Source of the DNA: Nipponacmea schrenckii
Lineage: Eukaryota > Mollusca > Gastropoda > Lottiidae
Length of the DNA: 64,000 bases
Assembly: GCA_030562195.1 (NCBI GenBank)
Contig: CM060199.1
Location: forward strand, 30,710,338-30,774,337
Direction of reading: 5' to 3'
Part shown: positions 38,983 to 51,911 of the stretch, piece after piece
Layout: each line of letters opens with the position of its first letter
Numbering within the stretch: position 1 is the stretch's first letter
Position numbers and translations under genes: made by a program
Notes under the pieces: model-generated
Databases searched by the model: none
Seen by the model: the letters and a program-made list of their open reading frames with translations, nothing else
Told to the model about the DNA's origin: nothing

Positions 38983-41189
38983 GTAATTGTCCAGCATTTT
39001 TTCTCCCCAAAAATCTATGCATGTATTAAGATTTGAGAATACTTCTTTGCTTGAAGACAATTTGAAGAGGTTTCCAAGCCATTGTTTGGAAGACACTGTA
39101 AACATGATTTGCCTGAATTTGCTTATTAATTTCTGAGTTTTTGTGCTTCATATGTGGTACATGGGTCATCACCAAATCTAATATGACTAATTTTTCCAGC
39201 AATATCCTTTTTCAATTTTTTATTCTTCTATTGAAACTTTTGGGAAAATTTGAAAAATTGGGACATAAAAGGGGCACTAAACAATTTATGTAATTTAGAT
39301 TGTTGATTTGTGGAGACAAACATCACATCATATTTCATACCAACATTTGATATCTAATCCTTAAAAGAGAGTCAAAAAGGCAGACATAAGTAAGTCTGAC
39401 AGGCACAAAAACACAATCAAGTTTCTCTTTTTAAGACTTTTTGTAAAACTAGGGTACATTGTTGAGATGATTGTTACTGTAATGAAGTTAGGTTCGGGTC
39501 TAGTGATAATGAATGCTGTGAAAAATTCTAGATCCCTGATACATAATGATACAGCATACCTCAATGATTTAATTAATCTTAGTTTTCAAACTGATGTACT
39601 GCTTGATCTTTGTACACAAAAAAAAATTAGACTTGGTTTTATGAAGTATGTTTGTAATTTTACTTTGTAACAAGGGGTAACATTTTGTTGGTTATGACAG
39701 TAGAGAAATTAGATGTTTATTTTATAATTTTATGCACCAGGCTATGCTAAACACAAAGTGCAAAACCATGTTTTGTTTGACAAAAGAGCATTTAGCAAAA
39801 CAGCTATGCTATGCACATATAGCCATTATAACTTGTTTCCATGCCACTCTGAAATTCATCTCTTACAAAATCCAATCTAAATTTGCTTTTATATCCTGTT
39901 AGTTTTGATATGATTGGATAAATCAAGGTCAGCTATTGGAAAACGTTCCGTGAAAGCAACTTACACAAAATAATGTGAATGTATTAAAACAATATTGAGA
40001 CCAAATAAGAATTAATCTATGTGAGAAGGAATGAATATCAAAATTAAATATTTAAAACATGTGTAAAAATTATATGCATGAGTTATTGAAATTTGAGCTT
40101 CAGGCATTTGATAATAACTATAAGAAACAATACTAATGATGTATTGAAATACATAAGGACTTCATTTTAGCTGACATCTCTTGCATCAAATAGTAATAAA
40201 TGTATGCAATTAATCTTGCAAAAATGACAAGGCATAAATTACCGCACATGTAATAGTACAATAATATGGCTATGGTAAATTAGTGTAATTAATATGTGCC
40301 TTTACATCATCTCCATGTTTTTAGGTACCGGTATATATCATTTTAACTCTTGTACATGTTAGCTAATATTATTAATAAATTGGTTAGTCTTAGTCAAGAA
40401 TATATGAAGTTTTATAATAGCTTCTCCATACTTCATGACCATGTATGATCATTGGCATAGGCTGTCCTTCAGGGAATGGGTGGTGAAGGTTTCATCTCAG
40501 TATACAGACTTCAATTTTGAATGTTGGCAATTCAGATATTGCAAAAATTGAGAAATTAATTGATTCTGTGATATTGGAAAAATTGAGAAATTAATTGATG
40601 ATTCCACATTTTACATTGTATGACTCTGCATAAGCTCAATCAAGAGCTGACTATATACACTATAATATATCTATGCTACTTTGGGCTAACTAAAACAGAA
40701 AAGAATGAATACTGATCAATTGCATGTATTTCATTTATTTCTGCCAAGGAAGAGTTGCTTTAACAAAGAATTATGTAGGCTACATGTACTTGCAGTTTCA
40801 AGCATGTAGATAAACTTACTGTCAATGACATCAAGTGATATAGATATATAGTTAACCATTGTAAAGTGGACATCTAATTCTTACTCAGCAGTAATTGGAT
40901 TGTCAATACCGCACTTCAACTTCAAATTCACAAGGTTTGTCAACCATCTCCAAATAACAAGAGGTGTATCTGGTATAGCTAGATTGAAAGCTGACCTGGG
41001 TTGAAAAAATGGTTTCAATTCCCACAGAAACAAAGTAATGTTCAACTGAATGATGTATCTTTGTTTTTGTTGTTATTGGCCACACCATAGCCCTGGTAAC
41101 TGGGATGTTCAGTTAATTTGTCGCTAATGTACATATGCAGTTCCAATTCATGTGGACAATATTGGCTAAGAATAGGAAGCCTTCAGCAT

Positions 41190-41460
41190 TGAAATGAAAT
41201 GAATGGGGTTTTATCCAGGGCTGTTGATTTGGCTCTATATGCCCGTCATGACCGGTGTGTGAAAGTTCGATGACCTTGAATAAGTCATCTTCACTCATAA
41301 TTCCAGTTCACCCAGCTGTAAATGGGTACGGATAATCCAGGAAAGATCAATGCCAAGAGGTTTGGCCAAGGACCAGCTGGTAGAAAAGATCCCTGTCACG
41401 GCGGACTTGTGAGTTGTTATCCTTGTAAAATATAGTTGTTTGTTTCTTTTTTTTTGCTTT
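41190..41460 (+). mobile_element. SINE copy with altered head
   Basis: From about 41280 it shares the body of the 38.6-kb SINE, including CAGCTGTAAATGGGTAC, GGTTTGGCCAAGGACCAGCT and GTTATCCTTGTAAAATA, then a T-rich tail. The 5' head is divergent, with a CATGACCGGTGTGTGAAAGT segment in place of the clear promoter boxes. Confidence 0.8.
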
Positions 41461-43019
41461 CATGCCAAAATGACCGTTTGCAAAAAACTGGACATCAAGT
41501 ATAGGTCAGTGACATTAAAAAAAAAATAATTAAAAATTAAATTACCAAACAATCATGTTTAGTCAATGATACTCCTAACACTACTGTTCAAATAAATTAG
41601 TTAATTAAGAGATTAACTGTAAGAGGTGGTTAATTAACAATGAATTTATTGACAATTATTAATGGGCTGCCAGAAACCTATTCCAGTTCCATTTCAAAGA
41701 GATTGACCATCCAAACTACTTACTTTTAACAAACAATAGGAACAGTTGACACGATAATCCGTTATGTCTTTAATCCCATAGTTACGCCGTCAAATTTTAA
41801 TCGGTCATTATTCATTGATATTATTGTATATCAAGTCTATTTTACGATAATCATTAGCCATTAGAGGAAGAAGAGTAAGGGATTAAACTTTTGAGGATGA
41901 AGATAGGCAACACCATGCAGTGTGCACCATTAGGTTCAGAACTTCATATTTTATATAATGATAAAAGCATGTCTATGCATTTGTATTTGAAGTTCAAGTT
42001 AATGAGTCCTTTGCATTAGACTTGATTTTTTTGGCAATTGATATACTCATTATACAAACTTAAAGATGAATTTAGAGAAAAAATTAAAGGTTTCTCACAG
42101 CTTTAATGTTTGGATCTAAAAGGACATGTTGACTTCTTATTTTCATCTGATCAAGTATTATTTGTCAGTTATAGAAGAAATATTCCTTAATCTTCTAAAG
42201 TAGGGAGTATATACAGGAGATCATTTCAATATCTTCCTTTGAAAAGGCCTTGAAGACTTTCTGTTTTTTTAAAATTCAATTTTTTATTAAATTGCTCTTT
42301 TTTATCTATATTAATTGTAGACATAAAAAATTAGTTAGCGCACTGGAAGGCTTAGTCTACTTTCACAAAAATCAGAAGTGTTCTTTTCTATAAAGTTTGG
42401 CTTATATGCTCGAGATTCTGATTACCGTAACCCAAATGTCCAGACCAATTCAATTTGACTGGAAAAGAAGGAATACTATATTTTCCCATGCCAAATATCT
42501 CCCCAGGCTAATATCTCTTCATCTTATACTGCAATGCTTTTCTTGTTTTAAGATGCAATTAAGGGACACACTCAAGCTTAGAGGATTAATCATCAATTCA
42601 TTGATTTAATATATATAATGTTCTTAGATTTATCAGATGACCCATCCTCTAGTCATATGGTCTGAAAGTGACCACTGTAATACAAGAACTTGTTAAACAG
42701 ATTAAATGGCCAAAGTTTTATTGACCATCCCATATTGTGGTCACCATGGCTATCAAATGAATGGTCTCAGTAAGTTGATAATGACTGAGTTTAGAAACCT
42801 GTGGTCAGCTAAACAATAACTTTATGAAATTCGAGAGCCAGCTAAATGACTTACATTGAAAATCTTCATTGAGAAAACGACACTTGACCAAACAGTGGGA
42901 AACAAACACAATAGTTTTGCAGTAGGGTGCTAAAATACTAGCTTAACAAAATAAACAACGAGATATCTTCTAGAAAGTGACTTTCACTTTCAAAACACTA
43001 TACCTAATATGTTTTTTTC

Positions 43020-43256
43020 AAACCTCCAATAATATACCACTAGTCAGTGATGCAGGTCATGGGTCTGGCATGGAAAAAGCCTCTAGTCAATGAGATGGGA
43101 TACCTGTGCACGTGCTGTGCACATTAAAGATCCCTTGTCAGTTAAAATCTCAAAAAGAGAACACTAATGTCACTTTCCTGGCAACATTTCCCACATACAG
43201 CATGTTTTCAATAGCCCATTATGTACGAAAGAGTAGGACGTAAATTATCAAAAAGC
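43020..43256 (+). mobile_element. Second SINE-like family (AAAGATCCCTTG type)
   Basis: The segment contains GTGCACATTAAAGATCCCTTG-like sequence and ends with a GAAAGAGTAGGACGTAAA motif. The end motif recurs at about 23.62-23.68 kb and 59.09-59.14 kb followed by AACTCCATT, which marks it as a dispersed repeat. It resembles short interspersed repeats of marine invertebrates. No pol III boxes are clear, so the class is uncertain. Confidence 0.55.
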
Positions 43257-45305
43257 CATTATTACAACCAAAATCTACCTTCAGGAAATGGTCTTTGGTA
43301 TTTTCTGGTGAAATGATTGGTCAGTCATTTTAGATTTATTTCATTAACCAATCATATGCTTGGTTTCATTAACCCCTTATTTTCATTCTTGGTCAGTGAA
43401 CTTTTTTCATTTTAACCTACAATTGCAGCTGAGTCAAAAGATTATTTCAAGCTTGTGTCCTTGACCCATATATATGATCTGGCCAAATTGAACAGCAAAT
43501 ATCTAAATATCTGGTAAAGATGATAAATCTCGAGTCAGTTTCTAGCAAACATTGTAATGAGTCTTTATATCAGGTAAACTGAATGACTGTAACAAGCCTC
43601 TTTTGTGTACTAAATGGCCTCATGTCTGCCTAATCTAGCTATTGTCAATATGAAGGTATGCATACATTTTCGAATATGATCTCCATTTATGTTATATGAG
43701 GTATATGATCATATGAAATATGTAAGCAAACCGGATAAATAGCCTGGAAAAGGTGAAATAAAAAAATCTAAAATAACATTTCATATGTAGATGATCATAA
43801 AAAAAATATTGAGTTCAGCTTATTTGATTATATAGGCCCAAGAAGAGGGACTAATTTTATTTGAACTGTAACATTAAGATAATCTTTTTGGTTTTTTAAA
43901 TTGAAGAACTTAACAGTCGTGGCCTTCAGAAACTACTCAAATGGAGTGCTTAGTGATCAAACTTAGTACCAGGATGGAATTATTAAGGATAATTTGAGAT
44001 AAAAATGAGGTTTATATAACGCTATGACAAGACTTTGATTGATATTGGACCAGTTTGATAATATATATAAATATTATGATCTAGAATCCAGATGGATATT
44101 ACACAGTATGTAAAATAATAATGAATAAAAATACAGAGTGAACTTTGGATATAAACAATAAACTATGGTGTGAAAGAAACCACTTGGTGTTGATTGGCAC
44201 CTTTATTTATAATTTTACCAAACATTTAATCAGCTCAGAAATGGTAGATGCAAAATATGAAAAAAAGATTTTTTTGTCTATTATCAATAGAGGATTCAGA
44301 TTTTTGTTGAATGTTTTTGTATGCATTTGAAGGTTGCTCTTAAATAGAAAGATTTTTACCAATTGGTCTATCTAGGGCAACAATAATATTAAATAAAAAG
44401 TGGCTTTACTCAGTTTACTGTCAACTTTGATGATTTTCACATAATGTTTAATATCAATATGTTCAATAATTAGTGTTTCATGTAACTTTTTTGACAGAAT
44501 ACAATGTAATTTTTGTAGACTATCTTCTTTTAAGAAAATTTGATTTGTTTGTTCAAGATTAAGACTATCTTGTGAAATCTTATTACTGCATTGACAAGTT
44601 TCAAAATTGATATTTATGATACAACACAGAGAAGCCAAAAGAAGAGAAATGTCTGTTATTTTACTCTGTGATATGACCCAGACATTATATGAAATATCTA
44701 TTAAGATTTATTAAAATACATTATATTTCATTCTGTAATATCCCTCAGAATTCATGTCATGTCAAATTGCTTTATTTCCCAGTGCGTTCTTCCCAGGTTC
44801 TTTTGAATGCCAATTGATTAGTTTGACATGACATTGACGTTGGTGGGCATTATCAAATGACCTGAATGGAAAAGTGATCTAACTCAGTCATAGATTGGCC
44901 TTTGTTGATGTTTACAAAGGTCAGCTTGCCACAGGGTCATAAAAGAACTGACCTAAATTCACAAATGTAAGTTCATAGACATAACAGATACAAAGATATG
45001 ACACAGAAGTCTGCATACTTTTCATAGAAATCTGGTATAAAGGTTGAAATCCAATCGATTCCGGGATCAAGATGAACCAGACTCTTAAATGCATGTTTTC
45101 TATTTATCTTGCATGAGGTCATGTGTGCTTGCTGACCTTGGAAGCACTTTTAATGGAAAATGAAAGCTAGCACAATCAACCTTATAAAGCCGGCATCATC
45201 CCGAACCTTCTTGCAAATTAATCTTGAAACGTTACTTTTTAAAGCTAATTATTTTTAGCTAGATCATGTATTGCTAGTTCTTAATGAATATTATTTTATT
45301 TACAG

Positions 45306-45404
45306 GAAGATTGTCATAATTTTATTCGAGTATTATTATTACATGATGAGATGATATTTACCTGTGGTACTAATGCTTTTAAACCTCTTTGTCAGTGGAG
45401 ATAT
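45306..45404 (+). CDS. Sema5: Sema5 exon 4: Sema domain
   Basis: This phase-0 exon of 33 codons reads E-D-C-x-N-F-I-R-V-L and ends with C-G-T-N-A-F-x-P-L-C. The pattern matches the 'CQNYIRVL...LFTCGTNAFTPVC' signature of semaphorins and carries three of the conserved disulphide cysteines. Acceptor TTTACAG, donor TAT|GTAAGT. Confidence 0.94.
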
Positions 45405-45647
45405 GTAAGTAATTCATCTTATATCATAGATTTTTGCATTACCCTATCCTTTTTCAATTTCCAATTGTGGAGGAACTTTAATATTGCATTGGTCTGACCA
45501 GCTTTCGCACACTTGGGCATAGGGGAAACTAATGTTAAAGGTATATCTTGACCTAAGTTGGCATTGGACCTTCAGCCAAGCAAGTTTGCAGTCTTGAAAT
45601 GAACATGAAAGACCTGATTGCTGTACAAAGTATTTCTTTCTTTACAG

Positions 45648-45861
45648 GCTAGTAATTTAACAGCTATCAATGGTACTGTTGATGGTAGAGCTAAATGTCC
45701 TTTTAATCCTCACCACAATGCTACAGCTCTAATGACAGATGATGGTGATCTTTATACTGCTACTGCTGTAGACTTTGCTGCTACAGATCCTTCTATAAAT
45801 AGAAATCTTGGTCCCTCTAAACCTCTTCGTACTGTCAGATCAAATACCAAATGGCTCAATG
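45648..45861 (+). CDS. Sema5: Sema5 exon 5: Sema domain core
   Basis: It encodes 71 codons with the family signatures G-R-A-K-C-P-F-x-P-x-H-N-x-T-A-L, D-L-Y-T-A-T-A-V-D-F and D-P-S-I-x-R-x-L-G, ending in K-W-L-N. Three N-glycosylation sequons (NLT, NGT, NAT) lie in its first half. It is bordered by TTTACAG and ATG|GTAAGT and exits in phase 1 to make the Glu codon shared with exon 6. Confidence 0.95.
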
Positions 45862-46349
45862 GTAAGTTAGGATTTGAACAATGGATATAGCATAATTTAA
45901 TGATCAAATCAAAGCTGATGAATTGCTTTTGAAATCACTAGGTGAATCTTTTGATGGTGGAACAATGGAGAATTCTGAAAAGGTTCTGTATGTTCCGATA
46001 CTTCCTTCATTGAATAATATGAGAGCCATTGTGTCACATTAAACATTTATTTCCTTTTCCACCATTTTAAATCTTATCCGCACCTACTTCCAATTCTGAA
46101 CTCTGAACTTGTTGATTTTATGAAACCAAATGCACAGAATGCACAAATTGTAAGGTTTCCTGGATATTAAGCAGAAGTATATATTACTAAATATATTCTT
46201 ATCATTGGGAAGAGTGGATACTGAGTACAGTATATATAATATCAATATTTTAGTTCAGTTATGCAACTTTATACCTGTAATGTTGTATTTTATATCTGTA
46301 ATGTTGTATTTTTTTAAGAAGAAATTAGTTTTTATGATTTTAATTTCAG

Positions 46350-46438
46350 AACCTAATTTTATATCAGTCTATGAGATAGATGATTTTATTTATTTTTTCT
46401 TCCGAGAAACTGCTGTTGAATTTATAAATTGTGGAAAA
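46350..46438 (+). CDS. Sema5: Sema5 exon 6: Sema domain
   Basis: The product contains P-N-F-I-S-V-Y-E-I and Y-F-F-F-R-E-T-A-V-E-F followed by Cys-Gly-Lys, equivalent to the 'PNFVSSYDIGNFTYFFFRENAVE' blade of SEMA5A. Acceptor TAATTTCAG, donor AAA|GTGAGT. Phase 1 in, phase 0 out. Confidence 0.94.
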
Positions 46439-49144
46439 GTGAGTATAATGATCATTTATTTATGTGATCGAGATCAAATTATTAATTGGACAGTCCTATT
46501 TCATACTTTAAAATAAGGAATTGATTGATAAGTCATTTATTGATGCTTTATTTATAAAATATTAACAATGAATTGAAAACGAAAATTCTGAGCTCTATTA
46601 GACTATACTGTAAACTATGAGATAGATCAGCAATGTCTATAAGATTTGTTGTATATTAAATAAAGTCCTGTTTTTTTGTCCTGACAAACAATTTCTATTC
46701 AATTTCCAACGAAAATAGAGTATTTATTTTCAATTGGTTTCAATTCAATAGTAGATACCTTCGCATAGCCATTTTTGTATCCAAATAAATACTTTTACTC
46801 TTAATTGCTGGATATGACATCTTACAGAAATAAACATAGTATCAATGGTCAGATAAGAGTGGTAATTTAATTTAGAAGGGAGGAGCTGTATGTATATATA
46901 GTCCATGATTGTTAATTATTAATCAAATATTTTGGTTTGGCTTGACTTAGTTGATAGTAAATCAGTGCTAAGTATTGTGACACAAGTCATTTTAATCTTA
47001 ATCACATTATAATTGGTCAGACCCAGCCTAAACTACGCTGTGATAATTACCCTGTTCTCTCATGTAACAAAGATATCATAAGGTCATTGATGTGACCTCC
47101 CCAGATGATTATATGTACTAGGATATGATGTTCCCAGTGAAATATTCTTCATATTAATGTATGAATTATTTTGATAATGAAAAACTTGTTTCTCTTGACA
47201 AGATGCTTTATCTGAATGGTGTTTCATTGACTTAATAACTTGCACAATTTCTCTGGGGATCAATCCCAGCATAGGTCATAATGGTGTAAACTTGATGGCA
47301 GAGCAAGTCAGATGCAAGTCGTTGGGGAATAGTTGTCTGGATAGGACATGAGGCCACTTAAAAGCATGACAGAAGAGACACTATAGTTATATTTCAATTC
47401 AGTTTTGAAAATGGCAAATTTAAATATATCTCAGTGAGTTGAAGCAAGAAATATAGCAGATATTGAAACAACACAACAAGTGATTGTTGATCCAATTCAT
47501 ATTGATTTGTAAAATTACCAATTCATATTGATTTGTAAAATATACCAATTCATATTGATTTGTAAAATATATAAATTCATATTGATTTGTTTAATATATA
47601 AATTCATATTGATTTGTAAAATATATAAATTCATATTGATTTGTAAAATATATAAATTCATATTGATTTGTAAAAAGTACCAATTGATATTGATTTGTAA
47701 AATATACCAATTCATATTGATTTGTAAAATATACCAATTCATATTGATTTGTAAAATATACCAATTCATAGTGATTTGTAAAATGTACCAATTCATAGTG
47801 ATTTGTAAAATATACCAATTCATAGTGATTTGTAAAATATACCAATTCATATTGATTTGTAAAATATACCAATTTATAGTGATTTGTAAAATGTACCAAT
47901 TCATAGTGATTTGTAAAATATACCAATTCATAGTGATTTGTAAAATATACCAATTCATAGTGATTTGTAAAATATACCAATTCATAGTGATTTGTAAAAT
48001 ATACCAATTCATATTGATTTGTAAAATATACCAATTTATAGTGATTTGTAAAATGTACCAATTCATAGTGATTTGTAAAATATACCAATTCATAGTGATT
48101 TGTAAAATATACCAATTCATAGTGATTTGTAAAATATACCAATTCATAGTGATTTGTAAAATATACCAATTCATATTGATTTGTAAAATATACCAATTCA
48201 TATTGATTTGTAAAATATACCAATTCATATTGATTTGTAAAATGTACCAAATCAAAGAACAGATTGATTCTGTAGATCGTTGACATGATCTACCGGGTAA
48301 TCAATCAAAAGTTACTTCTCATACTAATGTTTTTTAGCTTTTTTTTTGGTTCAGTGATTCTAGGTATGAAGTGCTTGGTTAGTTAACCGAGTTACTGAAC
48401 TATAAGAATGATTTATTGTACCATTACCCTATCTGGAAATTAAAGAGAAAATATTTTATGACACCATTTGGCCATTAGCTTTTTTCTCATCAGGATCAGA
48501 CTATGAAATGAAATATAACATATAAATGCATAAACATAAAACTTATTGATGAAGGCTACTAAAGGAAATTTGTGTTGAGTTATTTAATTAATGCCCTGTA
48601 TAAAACCCTAAAAATCTCAAAATCAAATTCATATTCTAGATAGTATGATACAGTCCTTTTCAATCCTAATATTATTACCATTTTAAATTTTTAATTTCAT
48701 CTTTCAATCAAGTTTGAATTCAATTTTGAAGTTTTAAGTTGATTTTAATGACAATTATGAAGTTCATATTAATTTCAATGTCAATTTAAGAGGGGATATC
48801 GCAATATCTCACGAAAGGTCATTTTGAAATAAAAAAGATAAAAATTATAATTATAACACCTCATTATTAAAGGTTGTTAGAAAATGACCTGATTAGGTCT
48901 TGTGAGAATATTAACTTTAAGAGTTTCTCAGAACTAATAGTAAAATATGTAATTGGTTTAAGGTTCAACAAGATTTAGGCTAATCAATACATCCCTAGAT
49001 GATTTGATAGACAGAATTGTTTTCTCTGAGTCAATATTAGAATTAATCAATCATTTCTCCATTTTGGTTTGAAATATAGTCCCTCTAGACTCATTTTCTC
49101 TATCCAAAATTCATAGATCATCACATTATTCACTTCTATTTCAG
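46439..49144 (+). other. Sema5 intron 6 (2.7 kb)
   Basis: Apart from the 27-bp tandem array at 47.49-48.25 kb the intron is ordinary AT-rich sequence with no exon I can support. The long ORFs on both strands inside the array are a consequence of a repeat length divisible by three without stops. Confidence 0.8.
47492..48250. repeat. 27-bp minisatellite, about 28 copies
   Basis: The unit is CCAATTCATATTGATTTGTAAAATATA (27 bp, given as positions 47711-47737 for reference). Variants alternate CATATT/CATAGT, TTCATA/TTTATA and AATATAC/AATGTAC. A block of six units (162 bp) starting with the TTTATA variant occurs twice in identical order, at about 47871 and 48033. The array is in intron 6 of Sema5. 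Because 27 is divisible by three, several frames are open throughout, giving spurious ORFs of 231-251 residues. Confidence 0.95.
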
Positions 49145-49177
49145 AAAATCTACTCCAGGGTGGCTCGTGTCTGTAAA
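49145..49177 (+). CDS. Sema5: Sema5 exon 7: 33-nt microexon
   Basis: An 11-codon exon reading K-I-Y-S-R-V-A-R-V-C-K, the most conserved semaphorin signature (SRVARVCK), bounded by TATTTCAG and AAA|GTAAGT, phase 0 on both sides. It is too short for ordinary ORF detection but is required to join exons 6 and 8 and supplies a conserved cysteine. Confidence 0.94.
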
Positions 49178-49404
49178 GTAAGTAATGGCCTTATGAATTG
49201 CATTTTATCTTTTGTCTTGAAGTCCTGTCTTTGGTCTTTATATGTTTTGAATGGGGCAAGGGTTTGTTAATCTTTTGAAATATCAGTAAATCTAGAGCCA
49301 ATTCCAGTGCTTCTGGTGGGCATTTATGTAATAGAATGTTGTAGCGGGTATTTCTCCATCTTCTTGCAAATTCAATAGTCCATGTCCATATTTTATATTT
49401 TTAG

Positions 49405-49565
49405 AGTGACAATGGAGGAAGATTTCTTTTAGAAGATAATTGGACATCATTTCAAAAAGCCAGAATCAATTGTTCCATTCCTGGTGATTTTCCATTTTAT
49501 TTTGATGAAATGCAGAGTACTTTTTACTCTGAGGATAAAGTCTATGCCATATTAACTACCCCACC
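49405..49565 (+). CDS. Sema5: Sema5 exon 8: Sema domain
   Basis: It continues directly from exon 7 with S-D-N-G-G-R-F-L-L-E-D-N-W-T-S-F-x-K-A-R-I-N-C-S-I-P-G, then F-P-F-Y-F-D-E-M-Q-S-T-F, all standard semaphorin motifs with an N-glycosylation sequon (NWT, and NCS). Acceptor TTTTTAG, donor CACC|GTAAGT; exits in phase 2 within a Pro codon. Confidence 0.94.
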
Positions 49566-49992
49566 GTAAGTATAATCTTAAGCATTGATCTTAACAAATA
49601 CTGGATGATTATAGTTTCTTTTTTCTTCTAAAACCCACTAATTGCAGAAGAACTCTTCTGTGCATTTATTTAATTTACCATTAAACATAGGTCAAAGTTC
49701 ACATTTTTGTTTGAAATTTTGCATGGTTCTGTGTATCAGAACATTCATTGGAACAAGTTTCCTGAAATCCAATCAAAACAATGCCATTAGATACAGTACA
49801 GTGTTTATAACCCTTTGGATTCACACAAAAAGGAAAAAATGATATGATTGCACCATTTACCATTGAAATTCAATCATAGTAATGTTCCCAGTTCTTTTTT
49901 AACGTGGTACATTAAGCAAATCGATCCACTGAATTTTCTTCTACTGAAGAATTATGCTGGTTGAATCCTGAATTGCTTTTGTTTTTTTACAG

Positions 49993-50128
49993 AAATAGTA
50001 TTGCTGGTTCTGCTGTGTGTGTATATAATTTGACTGCCTTTAATACAGCATTTACTGGTGATTTTAAATACCAAGAGAATGGCCAATCAGCATGGATGAG
50101 ACATGACAACCCTAAACCAATGGAAAGG
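49993..50128 (+). CDS. Sema5: Sema5 exon 9: Sema domain
   Basis: The product has N-S-I-A-G-S-A-V-C-V-Y-N-L and F-K-Y-Q-E-N-G-Q-S-A-W, matching 'NSIAASAVCVFNLSAI...FKYQENSRSAW' of SEMA5A. Acceptor TTTTTTTACAG, donor AGG|GTATGT. Phase 2 in, phase 0 out. Confidence 0.94.
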
Positions 50129-50854
50129 GTATGTAGATACATTAATGTTATGTCCTACGCAAATACATCCACAGTATTACATGATAAAAACATCGTAATG
50201 CAGAATGAAGACATGTAAATCAAGCCTACAATTTAAAAGTTGATGTATGTCATTTAGGACACACTATAAACAAATATATTGCTGACAAAGAGGTTGCTAA
50301 CAACATGTGGGTCTACAATAAAAGGCACAGCTTCATTTAGTGTATAGTAACAGTTTTTCATTTGATATGATTTACTTAGCATGTCTTCTGTTAATGCCTT
50401 CCAATTCTCTTACTTGTTGACATTCGTAACATTCGAGGAGTCAGCATAGGTAAAAGCTTTCTGTTTTCTGAAAGGGAATAAAATAGTGCAAAGACAAAAT
50501 CACGTGAGTGAATGAAAAATGACTCTCAATTTTGCACATTGTGTGCTCTGCATTCTTTTTGAAAATAGGAGATTACATTTGAAGGGAGGTAACCAAATTT
50601 CATATTAGACAATAATGTAATGTTCTATTATATCTTTGAACAAAAATTATTATATTACATGGAATAGTGCATAATAGCAATTGGCTCAGTGTGACAAATT
50701 AAGCAAAAAATAAATTTTAAGAATAATAGTAATCCATTAATTTATGATCCTAGATGCTTCCGAAAATCCTCAAAATCTGGTTCTCACAAAAATAAATAAG
50801 TTCACAGTAGTCAATTGTCCACCCCAGTTTAGATATGTATTATTGTTGTTACAG

Positions 50855-50994
50855 TGTCAGAGTCCAGGAAGCAGTAGTAAAAGATCATCAGAAATGAGTG
50901 GTGAACCTCTGGTAGTTGCTCAACAATATCAACTGATGAATGAAGCTGTACAACCTGTCAATAAAAAACCTCTACTTTTTGGTGAAAAAGAAAG
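50855..50994 (+). CDS. Sema5: Sema5 exon 10: Sema domain, polar insertion
   Basis: It begins with the conserved Cys (C-Q-S) and contains Y-Q-L-M-N-E-A-V-Q-P-V, equivalent to 'FILMHEVVQPV'. Between them is a Ser/Lys/Arg-rich segment (S-S-S-K-R-S-S) that is more polar than the vertebrate equivalent. Acceptor TTGTTACAG, donor AAAG|GTAAGT. Phase 0 in, phase 2 out. Confidence 0.92.
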
Positions 50995-51299
50995 GTAAGT
51001 ATTTATGTAGACCAAACAAGATTTATGCATATTCGAGTTGGATTCAATAAATTAAAAAGAGGTGTTCATTTTTTATTTGGTAATTGTAAGTGGTGATTGA
51101 AGTTATGCAAGTAAGACGTGTTCTTACTCGCACTACCTACAGAATAAATTGGACTTATCTTGTTTAAATATTGAAGTATATATTCTAAGCACTTTCCAAA
51201 TTTGGAAGATAATTCTTATTAGAAAATGAAATAAACAAATACGAAAGAATTTTTTGATGTAGGAAGTATTAAAAATATATTTCTGTATTATTATTGTAG

Positions 51300-51498
51300 A
51301 TGGACCCATGTAGTAGTTGACCATGTAATCGGTAAAGAAGATATTTATGATGTGGTGTTTCTAGCAACAGAAGATGGAAAAATTAAGAAAATGATCAGCT
51401 TGCATGACAACAATCTAACTTGTCTAATAGAGGAAATTAAAATTGTACCCAATGGTGCCAAAAAACCTGTAAAGGCTATGAAAATATCTTCTGAGAAG
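51300..51498 (+). CDS. Sema5: Sema5 exon 11: Sema domain, late blades
   Basis: It encodes R-W-T-H-V-V-V-D, then D-V-V-F-L-A-T-E-D-G-K-I-K-K and C-L-I-E-E-I, matching the 'FSHVAVDVVQG...IIYLATDYGTIKKV...CLLEEIELF' stretch. This is the last part of the propeller before its closing strand. Acceptor TTATTGTAG, donor AAG|GTATGA (weak at +5/+6). Phase 2 in, phase 0 out. Confidence 0.92.
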
Positions 51499-51691
51499 GT
51501 ATGAAGAGAAAGCAAATAATTTGAATATTAGGAAGTATGTCTTAGTGATAACACAGGCTAGGCAGTTGGTTTTTAGCTTAAAAGTACACAGTTTGATTAA
51601 CATGGCACATTAAGGAGTTGAATGGTCTTTTAACTTCTTTCTTTGTTTAAAATAGTGAGGTAGAAAAATATTTGTGTTTGTTTTCTTATAG

Positions 51692-51768
51692 GGAGCAGTA
51701 TTCATTTCAACTAATGGTAAAATTATTAAAGTCCCAGTGGAAAGGTGTAATAGATTTACTGACTCTGA
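51692..51768 (+). CDS. Sema5: Sema5 exon 12: last Sema strand, PSI start
   Basis: It reads G-A-V-F-I-S-T-N-G-K-I-I-K-V-P-V-E-R-C, the 'VLFVGLREHVVKIPLKRC' strand that closes the propeller and carries the first PSI cysteine. Acceptor TTCTTATAG, donor CTGA|GTAAGT. Phase 0 in, phase 2 out. Confidence 0.92.
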
Positions 51769-51911
51769 GTAAGTTTCATTATTTCTGTAGTATAGTAGAA
51801 GAATATTGGTATAGCAAATGATATTCATTTGGTGATTGTAGATCAAGATATTACTAATCCATGAACCTTTATAAAATAACTCTTTGTAAAATCTGATATT
51901 TTCTCTTTCAG

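Larger units (their letters stand above)
38983..45305 (+). other. Sema5 intron 3 (6.3 kb), no exon seen
   Basis: The largest intron. It holds a second SINE copy (about 41.25-41.46 kb), a second SINE-like family member (43.0-43.26 kb), a short direct repeat (about 40541-40597) and no ORF with recognisable domain content. The short ORFs on both strands at 39.36-39.67 kb and 40.9-41.3 kb have no codon or domain support. Confidence 0.7.

Noticed and set aside
47515..48286. Three long ORFs (231-251 codons) on both strands
   Set aside because: They are all produced by a 27-bp tandem repeat with no stop in several frames; the products are pure nine-residue repeats.
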